64,000 nt of DNA from Ctenosaura bakeri (Eukaryota > Chordata > Lepidosauria > Squamata > Iguanidae): the NCBI GenBank assembly GCA_948474755.1, contig CAOLHI010000147.1, positions 434,001 through 498,000 of the forward strand, given 5' to 3'. Of the stretch, positions 22,780 through 35,300 are shown piece after piece (positions within the stretch are counted from its first letter, which is position 1; every line of letters starts with the position of its first letter). The translations under genes and the position numbers were made by a program. Under the pieces are notes generated by a model that saw nothing but the letters and a program-made list of their open reading frames with translations, was not told the origin of the DNA and made no database searches.

Positions 22780-23217
22780 AAGTAAGGAGAAGATGGCGCC
22801 GGAAGAGAGAAAAAACTAATGTGTTCCGATATGAACCCGGAAGTCTCCCATCCTGGTCTCTTTTCTATAATTTCCTTATCTTCAGTCTACTTGAGCCACA
22901 CAGTTGAAGAGGAACGGGCGGTCGCTTTCCCATAATGCAACGCGACACCACGCGTGCGCATGAAGAGCAAAAGCGCACCCGCGGTCCTTTCATGTCGCCA
23001 AAGCGGCGCCTCTGAGGACCCGAGAGTCGTCCCGCCGCTTGAACTTCCTGCCTGGCAGAGCCGCAAATGGTGTTTTCCTCTCAGCGAAGAGGCTGAAGCC
23101 CTCGCCCTGAGGGAAGCCGGCCTTAGGCCCCGTACCTTTTTGACAACTTCGGCCTATCGAACTCAAACTCCGCTCTTCTGAGAGGGATTCCGCCCCCCTC
23201 CGCACCCAGCCGTCGCC
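22780..23217 (+). promoter_or_regulatory. NUP58: NUP58 CpG-rich promoter and 5' UTR
   Basis: CpG-dense sequence with a YY1-like AAGATGGCGCC (22790-22800) and ETS-like CCGGAAGT (22837-22844), plus CACTTCCGC near 22754. No TATA box. The CpG-rich region continues through exon 1 to about 23340. This is a typical housekeeping promoter. The start site was not determined and limits were set by eye. Confidence 0.72.
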
Positions 23218-23330
23218 ATGTCGGCGAGCTTCTCTTTCGGAGCCGCCACTTTGCCTTCGGCCGCGCCCGCAGCGGCTGGGGCGGGCGGCGGCGGCGGCGG
23301 AGGGGGTTTCTCATTCGGGTCCACGCCGAG
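23218..23330 (+). CDS. NUP58: NUP58 coding exon 1
   Basis: 113 nt encoding MSASFSFG, an Ala/Pro stretch, eight consecutive Gly (residues 23-30) and FSFGSTP. The donor is CCGAG|GTGAGT. The Gly run comes from a GGC repeat inside the CpG island and is a lineage-specific low-complexity expansion. Confidence 0.95.
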
Positions 23331-26300
23331 GTGAGTGGAGGGGGGGAAGGCGGCACGGTCTGGGAGTAGGCGGAAAGTGGGCAAAAAAAGGCCATTTCCG
23401 CACTAGCCTGTTATAGCGCGATGATTCCACTTTCAACCTCCTCTGGAATCCTGGGGTGTGCAGTTTCGGAGGGGCCGGCCGGCCCCTCCCGAAACTGCAC
23501 ACCCCAGGATTCCAGAGGAGGTTGAAAGTGGAATCATCGCGCTATAACAGGCTAGTGCGGAAAAGAGTTGTCGGTGGAGGGGGCGGGTTTGCACGCCGTT
23601 CCTGAAAGTAATAAAGACGGCAAGTTTGCAGAGCTGCGCGTCTCTTTTAAATAATGGATAACATGCCCTGTTAGAAGCTGAAATTTGAAAGCCTAGATGA
23701 GAAGTACCGTACAGCCCATTTTCTTCGAGATGAAACGTCTGCCCCACTAGAAGACAAATCTTAAGGCTGCTGTATGCATGTTGGGGTGTCATCCACTTCG
23801 AACTTAACCCATTTCCGCACTACACCGTTATAGTGCTATTATTCCGCTTTCAACATCCTGTGGAATTCTGGGGTTTGTAGTTTACTGAGGCCCAAGAGCT
23901 CTCTGGCTGAGAATTCTAAATGCCCCTCCCTAAACTGCAAATCCCAGGATTCCATAGGATGTTGAAAGTGGTATAATAGCACCGGGACAGTGTAGTGCAG
24001 AAATGGCCTTAGTAGAGATTAACTTCAAAGTAGAGCCCATTTCTGCACTACAGTGTTAAAATGCTGCTATTTCATTCTCAACCTCCTATGGAATTCTGGG
24101 GTTTGTAGTTTAGGAAAGGGCACTTTGAATTCTCAGCCAAAGAGCTCTTTGGTCTCAGTAAACGGCAAACCCCAGAATTCCACAGGGTGTTGAAAGTGGA
24201 ATAGCAGCAGATTAACACTGTAGTGCGGAAATGGCCAGAAGTTTATGATCTGGACAGTAACTGTATGCCTCTCTAGTCAGTCTTCCAAGAGAAACCTTAG
24301 GAGTACCCAGGCTGCTGTTTGTTCTGCTTCATCAGCAAGAAGTGAGGCTGATTCTTAATTATTGGTGCGTTTTGGGAGAGTGGGACGCGGATCTTCAGGA
24401 AGTTCTCGCCATTAGTAAACATTAAAAGCCTTCAAAGCAACAGGATTTTTACAGTTTCCATTGCATCTGTTGTTGTCTCTGTAGTAGCTCTAATCTTCCT
24501 TTGTTTTCATTTCCTCGCTCTCACCTGTTTGTTCTAACATATTTGTAGGGTGGGTATCTTATAAATACATGTGGCCTTTGTAAGCGTTTGGTCTCCAGAA
24601 GTACATTACCTTCTTCCAGAATATCTACCCTTTCCACATCTGACACACTTGATTGTATTGGACTCCTTAATTTCTGTCAGCTCCAACAAGCATCACCTAT
24701 GATGAGGGATGATGGAGGTTGTTGCAAATATCTGAAAGGCACCAAGTTGGAGGGGGCAGCTCAGTTCACCATCACCCCTATTGCTGGCCTACATTTTATG
24801 CTGTGCCCAGTCCATGCATTGTTTGACTGTACTCCTCAGTATACCTTACACAGATAGTACTGTTTGTGTCACTAAGGGTGTAATAAATACAAATAATAAT
24901 TTTAGAGCTCTAGAGTAGCTGTCAGGTTGTGCTCGTACTCATGCTGTCCATTTGGTGGCTAATAAATAGCTTATTTTCACTACCTTTATTTTTCATAGAA
25001 ATGTAGAGTTGGAAGGGACCCCAGGGGCCATCCAGTCCAACCCCCTGCCATGCAGGAACACCCTCAAAGCACTCCCAACAGATGGCCATCCAGCCTCTGC
25101 TTAAAAACCTCCAAGGAAGGAGACTCCGCTACACTCCGAGGCAGCAGATTCCACTGCCGGACAGCCCTGACTGTCAGGAAGTTCTTCCTGAGGTTCAGGT
25201 GGAATCTCCTTTCCTGCAGCTTGAATCCATTGCTCCTTGTCCTGGTCTCTGGAGCAGCAGAAAACAAGCCCTCTCCCTCCTCTACGTGGCATCCCTTCAA
25301 ATATTTAAATATTTTTTGTTTTATTCTCTTAAGTAACTTAAACATACAAATAACTTTAATACTAATGTTCTAGCACTGAAACCTCACTTGTCCAAAGTAG
25401 TTCTGAGTTTTCTGTAATTACTAGCTGGTAATTTAAAAAAGGCACATTAGCAGCTATTTTGGGAATATTTTATGTTAATTCTAGAGTAACAGTAGTGCCA
25501 AATGTGACTACAAGAGCTGTTTAGAATCTGAATAGGTGATGTATAAGACAAAAGTACAATAAAAATGGGAAGTTGCTTTTTATTTATATTCTCCAGAATG
25601 TGTATTCCTCAGTTCTAGTCCTTATGCAAAATTCACAATGGCTATGAAAATTAAAACCAATCTCGAAGTCCAATAATTAAAAAGTGATATAATAAATAGA
25701 AATAGCAGCAGTCAATAAAACAAAGCCATCAAACAAATGCTAATTTATCCAGTAATTCAACATCATCCTAAAATTATTGTCCTCTGGTGAAACATCAAAA
25801 GGCAGATAGAATTGTAGAATTTTAGAGCTGAAAGTGACTACAAGGGCCATCTAGTCCAACATGCTGCCATGCAGGAATACAGAATTATGTTATTTCTAAA
25901 AGATGCCCATGCAACCTCTGCTTGAAGACTTCAAAAGATAATGAACCCTCTGAGGCAGCCTGTTCCACTGTTGAACAGCTCCTGCAGTTAAAGAAGTCTC
26001 CCTGGTATGTTTAGGTAAAATCTTTTTTCTTGTAATCTGAATATATTGGTCCATGTTGTAGTCTCTGGAGCAGCAGAAAAAAAGCTGGCTCCATTTTCTG
26101 CATGACATCTGCTCAGATATTTAAAGACAGCTATCAGGTCACCTCTCAGTCTTTTCTTCTCCATGTGAAATATATTCATCTCCCTAAGTGATTCCTCATA
26201 AGTTCTGGTTTCCAGACCTTTGGTCAACTTGGTCATTCTTCTCTGGACACGTTCCAGCTTGTCGATATGTTCTTGAACTGAACTGGACATGGTATTCCAG

Positions 26301-29300
26301 ATGAGGCCTAACCAAAGCAGAATAAATGGAGACCACTATACTTGATCTGAACACTATATTTCTGTTGTTGGAATCAGTTGTCCAGTTGAGCCTCCTTCCG
26401 TTTCAAGGAGGTTTCAAGGATATATGGTGCTTTTCTTACGTTTCAGTCTTAAAAGAGCTCAGTTTCAGCATCAGTCTTCTCTTGAAAACTGATGTTAGGA
26501 ACTAAATTTAGCTATATCATTGAGAGATGCATTTCCTGTTCTTCAGGAGTGGGGAAAAAATGGAAGTACGTCAATTTGCCATTCAGCTTCTGATTCATTG
26601 AAGCTACTTCAGGCCATAGTGTATACATAATACCTTAAATACTAAAATGAACAAAAACCCTCAAGTCAACCTAGTTGACTGAAAGTGAAGTACTGTATTT
26701 GCTGGCATATAAGACTCACTTTCCCCCCCAAAAAATACTGTTTGAAAATGGGGTGCATCTTATACACGAGTATGTCTTATATGCCAGCAAATACGGTAAA
26801 TATGTTGGCCATATTTAAATGTGAAAATGTGCGAGAGAGTTTTTTGTTTGTTTTTGTACCACTTCATACTATATAACTTTACTGTAGAAATGAGAGCACT
26901 GAACTTGTGAGCTATTATTGTGTTGTTATTATTTCTGTCCTGCTTTTTGCCCAACGTTGGGCTTCAAAGCCGAATGTTTTAACCCATTTGTCTTTTAATT
27001 TAGTTCAACTGGAGGACTTAACTTTGGGACATTGGGCTCAACAGCTACTACAACAACAACAGCTTCTGTGGGCTTTGGGACTGGACTTTTTGGTTCAAAA
27101 CCTGCTACTGGTTTTACGTTAGGAGGAGCAAATACAGGTGAATATGCGTTCTGCATTTTTTACCTTGTCAAAGTGAATGTTGAACTGACGCTAATAAAGA
27201 AAATAGCAAAGCATGAAATTGACCAAAGCATGTATAGACCATTGACAACTTCACAGAATTCTATTTGTGCATACAGAGTTCCAAAAACCTGGCAATTACT
27301 CTTAATAAAATAATTAATACAACTGTTTTACTGAAAGTAAAAGCAGCAATATTGGCTTATAATAAGGTCTAAAATTGTAGTTAAGGTAATACCTGTGTTA
27401 GACCAATTCAAGATAACAAAACTGTATGCTTTCAAGATCCCTAGGTTGCTTAAAACAGTACAAAAGGCAGGAGCTGCAGGTTGGCAATACTGGAGTCTGC
27501 GTAGCCAGAGTCTAAAGCTGAAGTATGGGAAAAAGTCACAGTCAGTCAAATTAGAAAGTATAAGGTGTCAGGATAAAAATCTGTCTTTCAGAATTGGAGT
27601 AGTACCACATAGGTCACCTATATAGTGTTAGTTTTATGTTGCATTATAGACTGTCTGTAGGATTGTTGGAACAAAAAAAAAGAATAGCATCTGAACACTC
27701 ATTTAGAATATATAAATACTCCGGTTTCCCTGAGCTCTATCCACCCTCAGGTAAACTGTATGGGCTCCTTGATTAGAAGTAGTGAGATGAGTTTTATATT
27801 AACAAAACTGGATATCATTTTAGATATGCTATGTTTGAAAAAAAATGATAATCAGGTTGTTGTGATTTTACTTAGTAGTAGAAAAGGATAACAACTAGAA
27901 GAAAAGTTCTAGCCAGAAAAAAGTATATTTAGTATTGCCGAACTCAGATGGGGAAAAAAATTGCCAGGCCCATCCTAGAGTTCTGCCTTTATCAGTGCAA
28001 TCAAGGTACAAATTTTTGAGATTGGGAAAAATGAAGATGATTACTTGACCTAACGATGGAGGCAGCTCTGAGTAACAGTTGGATTTTATATTTTAAAAAA
28101 TGGGGACCAATCATTTTTTACCTGATATAGATGACCTCATAATTGAATTCTTTAGTGTGCATGTTTCCTCCAATATCTTGAAACATCTTGTTACTGTTCA
28201 TGGTAATAATTTTACATTGAGTGCAGGATGCTTACCTTTTTTATTTGAAGTAAAGTGTTACAATAGATACTGTATAAGTTGTATTCAGCAGTGGTCTGAC
28301 TGTCGCATGGTATCTAAAATGGCATGAGTAGAAGAAGTGTGTTGTATTTCAAAGTATAAACTGGCAGTTATCTAGGTTTGACTGATGCTGAATTATGCAT
28401 GGGTGTTTGCTCCCTCGCTTTGGAAATCTATAGGCAAAACTAGGGAAAGATCCATTGTAGGTTACAAATGCAGCATTGCCTGCACTACAGTAATACTTAT
28501 TTATAAATAATGACTTATTTGCAACAGCTGTTCCATGTTGGAAGATTTAGTCCTCACTAGAAAACTCATATTCTTTTTGAAAGCACACCCTGGGTTATTT
28601 AACATTACTAGATCACTGTTGTAGGGCTTTAATTTGGTACTTGGAAGCACTGAAAACTGTGGAAGGCAGTCAACAATGAAATCCAACTCCATTTTGTTTT
28701 GTACTGTTATACAGGAACAGCAACAACCATTGCTACAGGATTAACGTTAGGTAAGCAATATGTATTCAGTACTAGTTTTCATTTTTGTTGACATTAGGTG
28801 ATTACAGATTCTCAAATGGAAAGATATAGATGAAGAGAGGTGAAGTATACTTAGTAAACTTTAACTGTGGCTGCAGAAGGGGTGGTATGTTTGTGTGTGT
28901 GAGCCTTCAAGTTGTCTGTTGACTTACGGTGACCTCATGAATTTCATAGGGTTTTCTTAGGCAAGGAATAGTGAGAAGTGATTTTGCTTCTGAAATATAG
29001 CCTACGGCACCTGGTATTCATTGGCTGTTTTCCATCCAAGTTTGAACCAGAGCTGATCTTTAGCTTCCAAGCTCAGACAGGATCTGGTGCCTTTAGGGTA
29101 TTTAGACCAGTAATGTGTTATAGTCACTTAATATGGCCATTCTGTTGGGGGCTAGCAGTCATCACGGCAAAACAAAGTAAACTCAGAAACATGTTAGGTA
29201 ATCTTATAACAGTGGCTGAACCCCAGTTAATTGTATTTGTATTCCAGCCAGGTTGCCCCATGGTCCCAGTGGTCACAGTTTGCATTGATTAACAATCCTA

Positions 29301-32300
29301 AGTTTTCCTTCTTTAAAGGGGTTCTGTTGTTGAATTTTAGCTTGCTTCTGAGCCCTACCCAACAAATCAAAGCACAATTCGATGGTCTTGAATTGAATTA
29401 AACCATAAACCCAGGGCTCTGAGTTGCCCATGACTTGTTTCCCCAGCTGTCTACTCTGAGACAGGAGCTGACAAAAGGGGTGGAGGGTGATTAGTTCAGA
29501 ACTGGGGAAAAACTTTGGTTTGTCCAGTCAATTTAGCAATTTATAGCTAAAGTAGCAAACTAGTTAAAACAGATTATATTGTGTTTAGAGTGATATGTGA
29601 ATGTGGCTGTCATCTGTATAATACTATAATACTATTATACAGACTGTGTCTGTATAATAGAGACTGAGTCACTGTCACTGGTGTTCTAGTCACTTCTTTG
29701 TTAAACTGTTGTAAAGAACTCTGCAGAGTTGCTGCTGTAGACTTTTTGGAACCAGAAGTAGTTGTTCTGACTGGAATGGGTTATAAAACATATTGTGTTG
29801 ATTGGTGTACTTCCTCTGTTTGCCAGTTAGTTTCTGGTTCTTATTCAAAATTTTTGTCTAAAATACTAAACAATTTTGTCTAAAATACTAAACAATTTGA
29901 CAAATCATATTTTGCTTCTCCTATATCTGCCAGCCAAGATAAGCTGATGGCTTTTGTCCGTATGTCACTTATTAAAAATATGAGGTCTGCAGTTGCTTAA
30001 GACAGAGCTGTCTAGTGATTGTGCTATAATTATAAAGTAACCCCCAGGAAATACAGTGTTGTTGAGGGATTAGTAAAAACTTCATTTATTTTAGAAAATA
30101 GAGAGCTTCACTTTCTAAAGGCTAGTGATCATTTGTATTCATAGATTGCTCACTGATTTGGATATCTTTAAAAGAAGATGTGAAGCAAACATTTTTGACC
30201 AGCCGGTTGTAGCCCACAGAATACTGTGGGTGGAATGGCCTGTGGGAGAAAGGATATAACTTAGAGGTTTTTCTGTTAAAAGATTAGATAGGGCCAGTTA
30301 GGAAGATGGGAATGGAGGAAATATAAATAAGGTTTGCTGGGACCTGAAAATGTGGAGATAATTCAGAGAAGTATTAGTTTGTCAGAAACTAAAGTGTTAA
30401 CTGTGTGTGTGGAACAGTTCTAAGGCTAGATGTATATTGTTATATAATCTTTAATGTTTTTGCTTCCTGCACTTCTGTCTAAATATTTTTAATTTAATAC
30501 TTAACAAGTAAAACTAGTCATGCTTTACTATATTGAATGCATTGATCAGTGCAGCCACTTGTCTGGTGTAGTGGTCATCTTGAGAACCACCAGGTACCAG
30601 ATCTAGGGAGGGATCTTAAGGTTAAATGGGAAGGTGAGTGATAGGGGCCCAAGAGTTGGCGCTGCAGGGCCAGCTTGGACAGAAGAGCCATCACAATGGG
30701 TAAATAAATTTTCTGGGGGAAAAATTATTCAGTTTCTCATTGATTTTCACAGACTGTATACAGTTCTGTAATAACATGTTTAAATATAACATCTAAATTT
30801 CACTAAATGTACCCAATTTAAATGAGAGAGTGAAGGCAGGCAATAAAACAAGACTGAAATGTAATTGTTCTTTCATAGGCACACCTGCATCTACTTCTTC
30901 CTCTACCACGGGCCTTAGTTTAGGATTTAACAAACCTGCAGGATCTGCTACACCATTTGCTTTGCCAATCACTTCTACCTCTTCTGGTCTCACACTTTCT
31001 TCTGCCCTCACGTCAGCTCCAGCAGCAGGTAAGGCAGTAATATTTTTGTGTTCAGGTTATTTCTTTCCAATATACTTATTAGTTCATCTGATAAAAACAG
31101 TAAATAGGGTTTTTGTTAAAAATAGAGATTTGGCACATCTGATGCTAGGGATACTAGTGCTCCTCTGCTGAAAATGTGTAGTGATTGTATATCATTACTG
31201 TTTCTCCACTGATAGTATCTTAAGCAAATCCAATGCAGTGATAATATCTGGTGAATTGTTGTTAAACCACTACCCCGTTCTGGCTCTCATCTGATGAATT
31301 ACTATGATCTAAAATAGAAGAATCAGTCATTTTGCTGTTGGAGCCCTAAAACAAAAGTGCAGGTTTAAAGACTGTGTATCACATCTAGAAGCCAAGATGA
31401 CCAAACTGAAGCTGTTGTACTTTGCCCATATCATGAGAAGACATGACTCACTAGAAAGGACAATAATGCTTGGTAAGGTAGAAGGCAGTAGGAAAAGAGG
31501 AAGAGAGCATTACAGCTGGATAGACTCAATCAAGGAAGTCAGATCACTGAATCTGCAAGACCTGAGCAGGGCGGTTGATGATAGGATAACTTGGAGGTTT
31601 CTTATCCATAGAGTTGCCACAGGCCAAAGTCGACTTGACGGCAGGTAACAACAACAATCAGTCTGAGCGGCTGTAGCTTCAAGATTATGTGCTAACACCT
31701 AAAGAGACATAACATTAGTGCAACTTTTTACAGTGGGACTCATATGCACTGATCTCTAAGGACTTGTGATTGTGCCTTGGTCATGGTTTTGGATCCAAAT
31801 ATGTGAACATGCATGCTTCTGAAGTCCATAAGAGATTGTTCGTGGCATTAGTAGAAGTTACCATAGTCCTTATAATACAGTTTAACTAAAAGTATTTCCA
31901 ACAGGTAATAATGTACAGTTGGTATATTTTTTAAAAAAGTATGTCTTCAGATAATTACTTATCTGCTTAAAATCCAGGATCTTCTGGCTTTACATTAAAT
32001 TTGGGAGGCACAGCTGCACCAACCACAAGTGCATCCACAGGCCTTTCTTTGGGAGGAGCCTTGGCTGGCTTAGGAGGGACACTATTTCCAAATGCAAGCA
32101 CAGCTACAACAGGTGACCTTCCTTTTACATGCATTTATTTCTTAAATGTGTCCAGGATGTGTTTCTTATCCAGTCATTTTTAATGTTATGTGTCTTGCTG
32201 GTTCATTCTTGATAGAAGTGTGTGGTAACCTTTACTGGTCTCTTATTCTATGATGCTTGGGTTTGGCCACCTATGTTACACTAAACTCAATGAGTTTTGA

Positions 32301-35300
32301 ACAGGCATATGTAGAATTGTGCCAGGAAGGCAGGTGGGGGTTTGTGGTGCTTGGAGACCTCAGACAAGACTTGACTCCTCTCTCCCCCACCACATTGGCA
32401 CAGAATGGAAAGATTTGTGGTGAGGTCATATTTTGGTTGTCTAACGAAGGGCACAAAACAGACGGATCTGTGTTTTTCCCATATCTGCTTATAGTTTCTA
32501 AAGGTCTCAGTCAATAAATGTGTGTTGTGTGTATGTAAAATATCTTCAGTTCTCATTGCTAACAATAAGGCTATATTTCTTCAAAACAAATGTTATCGCT
32601 AGTTTTTTTGAAACTGGTGCCCAAAGATAATAGTTGCTGCATTATTTACAGGGCTTGGACAGAATGCATTTGGTTTGACTCTTGGGACAGCTGCAGTACC
32701 TGCTACTACAGTTAATGGAGGTCTTGGAGGCATAGACTTCAGTAGTTCTTCAGATAAAAAGAGTAAGTTTTATACAGAGGACTCAGAAAGTGTGTGCTTT
32801 GAGAGAAATTATTAAACATGACCAAGGAAGGATGTTCTGTGGGTGTTTATTTTCCTTTAAAAAGAACAGTGAATTCTTATTACAGTTATTTTATGAAGCT
32901 AATATCTCTGTTTCTGTTTCTTTGGCACTGTTCAGCTGTCCAACAGATGGTCAGTTCTGTTAGCTTGGTACCCATTTATACCTTTTTTTTCCTTTCCCTT
33001 AATGTTAGTACTAGTTATTTAATGCTTCATGGGTAGTTTTGTCACAGTGTCTGTACCCATTACAGTGTTTTTAGAGCTCTACAGGATGAATACATTTTGC
33101 ACTGCTTATTTTAAAATGTTTATAATTATTCCTTTTAAAAAAACTGGTTCAGAAATAAACCTACTCTAAACTGTATTATCATCTATCAAACAGATTGAAA
33201 CAGAAGTAGCTATGCTCTGTTTTCAAACCATGGAGAAAAAGATACCTGACCTTTTGAAGCTAATTGAAAGATACTTTGACTTAAGTACTGTACTACTGTG
33301 GGCTTTTGCTGGCTATGATGACTTGTGAGTCACTGTTAGGTCTACTGATGCAATATTGTGCATCACTTGGATTAATGGTGTTCTCGAGTCCTAAATTCAA
33401 ACAGACTGCCATGTAACGCAAGTGGTTGGTGGCGGAAATCCAACATTGGGAATACACATAATTACCATTCTGGAAGATGATTGTGCAGTTGTGGAAGTCT
33501 GATTCTGCTGAAGTGTCCTCTGCGTGAAGTGAGAACTGTCTATAGTTCGATGATGCTTAATCTTTATATCAGATGTGGGCAAATATTGGAGGTTAGGAGA
33601 TTCCATTGGCCTCCAGGGTACCTTGAAGGGCTGCATTCCCTCTACACTGCTTTTTTCTTCCCTCCCGGGGCATCGGAGGCAATTTTTGTGTGTGTGTTTC
33701 TATCCTAAGAGAATAAGCCTTGGTGGAATAGAAGTGATATTGCTTTGACACTTTCATACTTAAAAAACAAAAGATCCTTTTCAATTTTAATAAAAATATT
33801 TTCTTCTTTAGGTGACAAAACAGGAACAAGAGCAGAGTAAGTATCAAATATTTGTAGTTCCAGAAATATCTCTTGGACTGTCTTTAAAGCATATAGAAAC
33901 ACTTATTAAACAACATTAATTAGATTAACCTGAATGCTGATAAATCAGGATTATGAAGTTGATGGGGCCTGTTCTGAGTTGTCATAGTTTCCAGGGAGGA
34001 AAATGGAGCTCTCAACCTGTTTATATTTGGCACTCATTTCTAATTTCTGTGAAAGAAAAGTTGACTAGAATAAGGAGGAAATGGGTGAGAAGGCTTTTGA
34101 AACCCTTAATTGTGCTACTTAGTTATTCATAACAGTGTGGAAGATACATAATGGTCAGAGTTTAGTGGGCTTAATACAGTTCTTTGTTGTTACAATTAAG
34201 TAAAAGCTGCTGCTACCAGTTGACAGTATCATGTTAAGGATAGTATGTTATCTGTTGACAGGGACAGTAAAGCACTAAAAGATGAAAATCTGCCTCCAGT
34301 AATCTGCCAGGATGTTGAAAATCTTCAGTAAGTATTTTCTCAGTTGTTGGATGTTCCAATAAAAAAGAAAATTATTGGTCTGTTAACTTCTTTAATTTGC
34401 TGATGTACTGAATTCTGACAGCTATGAGAATTCTGTATACACAGACTTCTGTATCCTGATGTTCTGCAAATGTTGTGGCAGTTTTGTTGGTATCTCTTGC
34501 TCGGTAAAATCACTTTCATGTAAAACTGGGAGGTTCTGCTTTGGCGTATATTGTCTCATTTTTTGTTATTTCTACATCTCTTCTAGGAAGTTTGTAAAAG
34601 AACAAAAGCAAGTTCAGGAGGAAATCAGTCGAATGTCTTCCAAAGCAATGCTAAAAGTACAGGAAGATATCAAAGCTTTGAAACAGCTCTTATCGGTGGC
34701 TGCTAGTGGATTACAGAGAAATACGCTTAATATTGATAAACTGAAAGTAGAAACTGCTCAGGTAAAGTAATCATTTGGTGACTAACTGTTGCGGCTAATC
34801 TTTTAAGGCCTGGGATTTCTTTGTGAAACTCCATAGGTTCTAAATTTTGAATACATTGCTACAGTCGTGGGTAGAGTGACTTTGCCCAGCTCCTATATGA
34901 GGAAAAGCTAAAACATCCTTCACTAGGTCTGTTTCTTATATCGTGTACCTTGTTGTTGTGCACATATAAGTCATTTCTCACTTATGGCACCCTTATGGCA
35001 AACCTTTTTCTTGTCAAGATTTGTTTGCAGGGGTGCCTTTGCCTTTCTTTGAGGCTGACTTGCCTAAGGTCATCCAGTGGGTTTCCATGGCCAGATCCTG
35101 GTCTCCTGATTCATCCCGGTCTCCTGAGTTATACTCCAGTGCTTAAACCACTACACCATGCTGGCTCATCATATTGTTGTTATGTGCCTTCAAGTCGTTT
35201 CCAACTTACAGAAGCCCTAGGGCAAACCTATCATGGGGTATTTTTGGGAACTGAGAGTGTGTGACACACCCAGTGTCATCCAGTGGGTTTCCATGGCCAA

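Noticed and set aside
22954..23181. 75-codon plus-strand ORF upstream of NUP58 as a separate protein
   Set aside because: It lies in the CpG-rich 5' UTR/promoter, has no recognisable motif, and is composition-driven.
16994..24236. CRISPR-like or satellite array
   Set aside because: The repeats are unequally spaced foldback elements with separate target duplications in a vertebrate genome.
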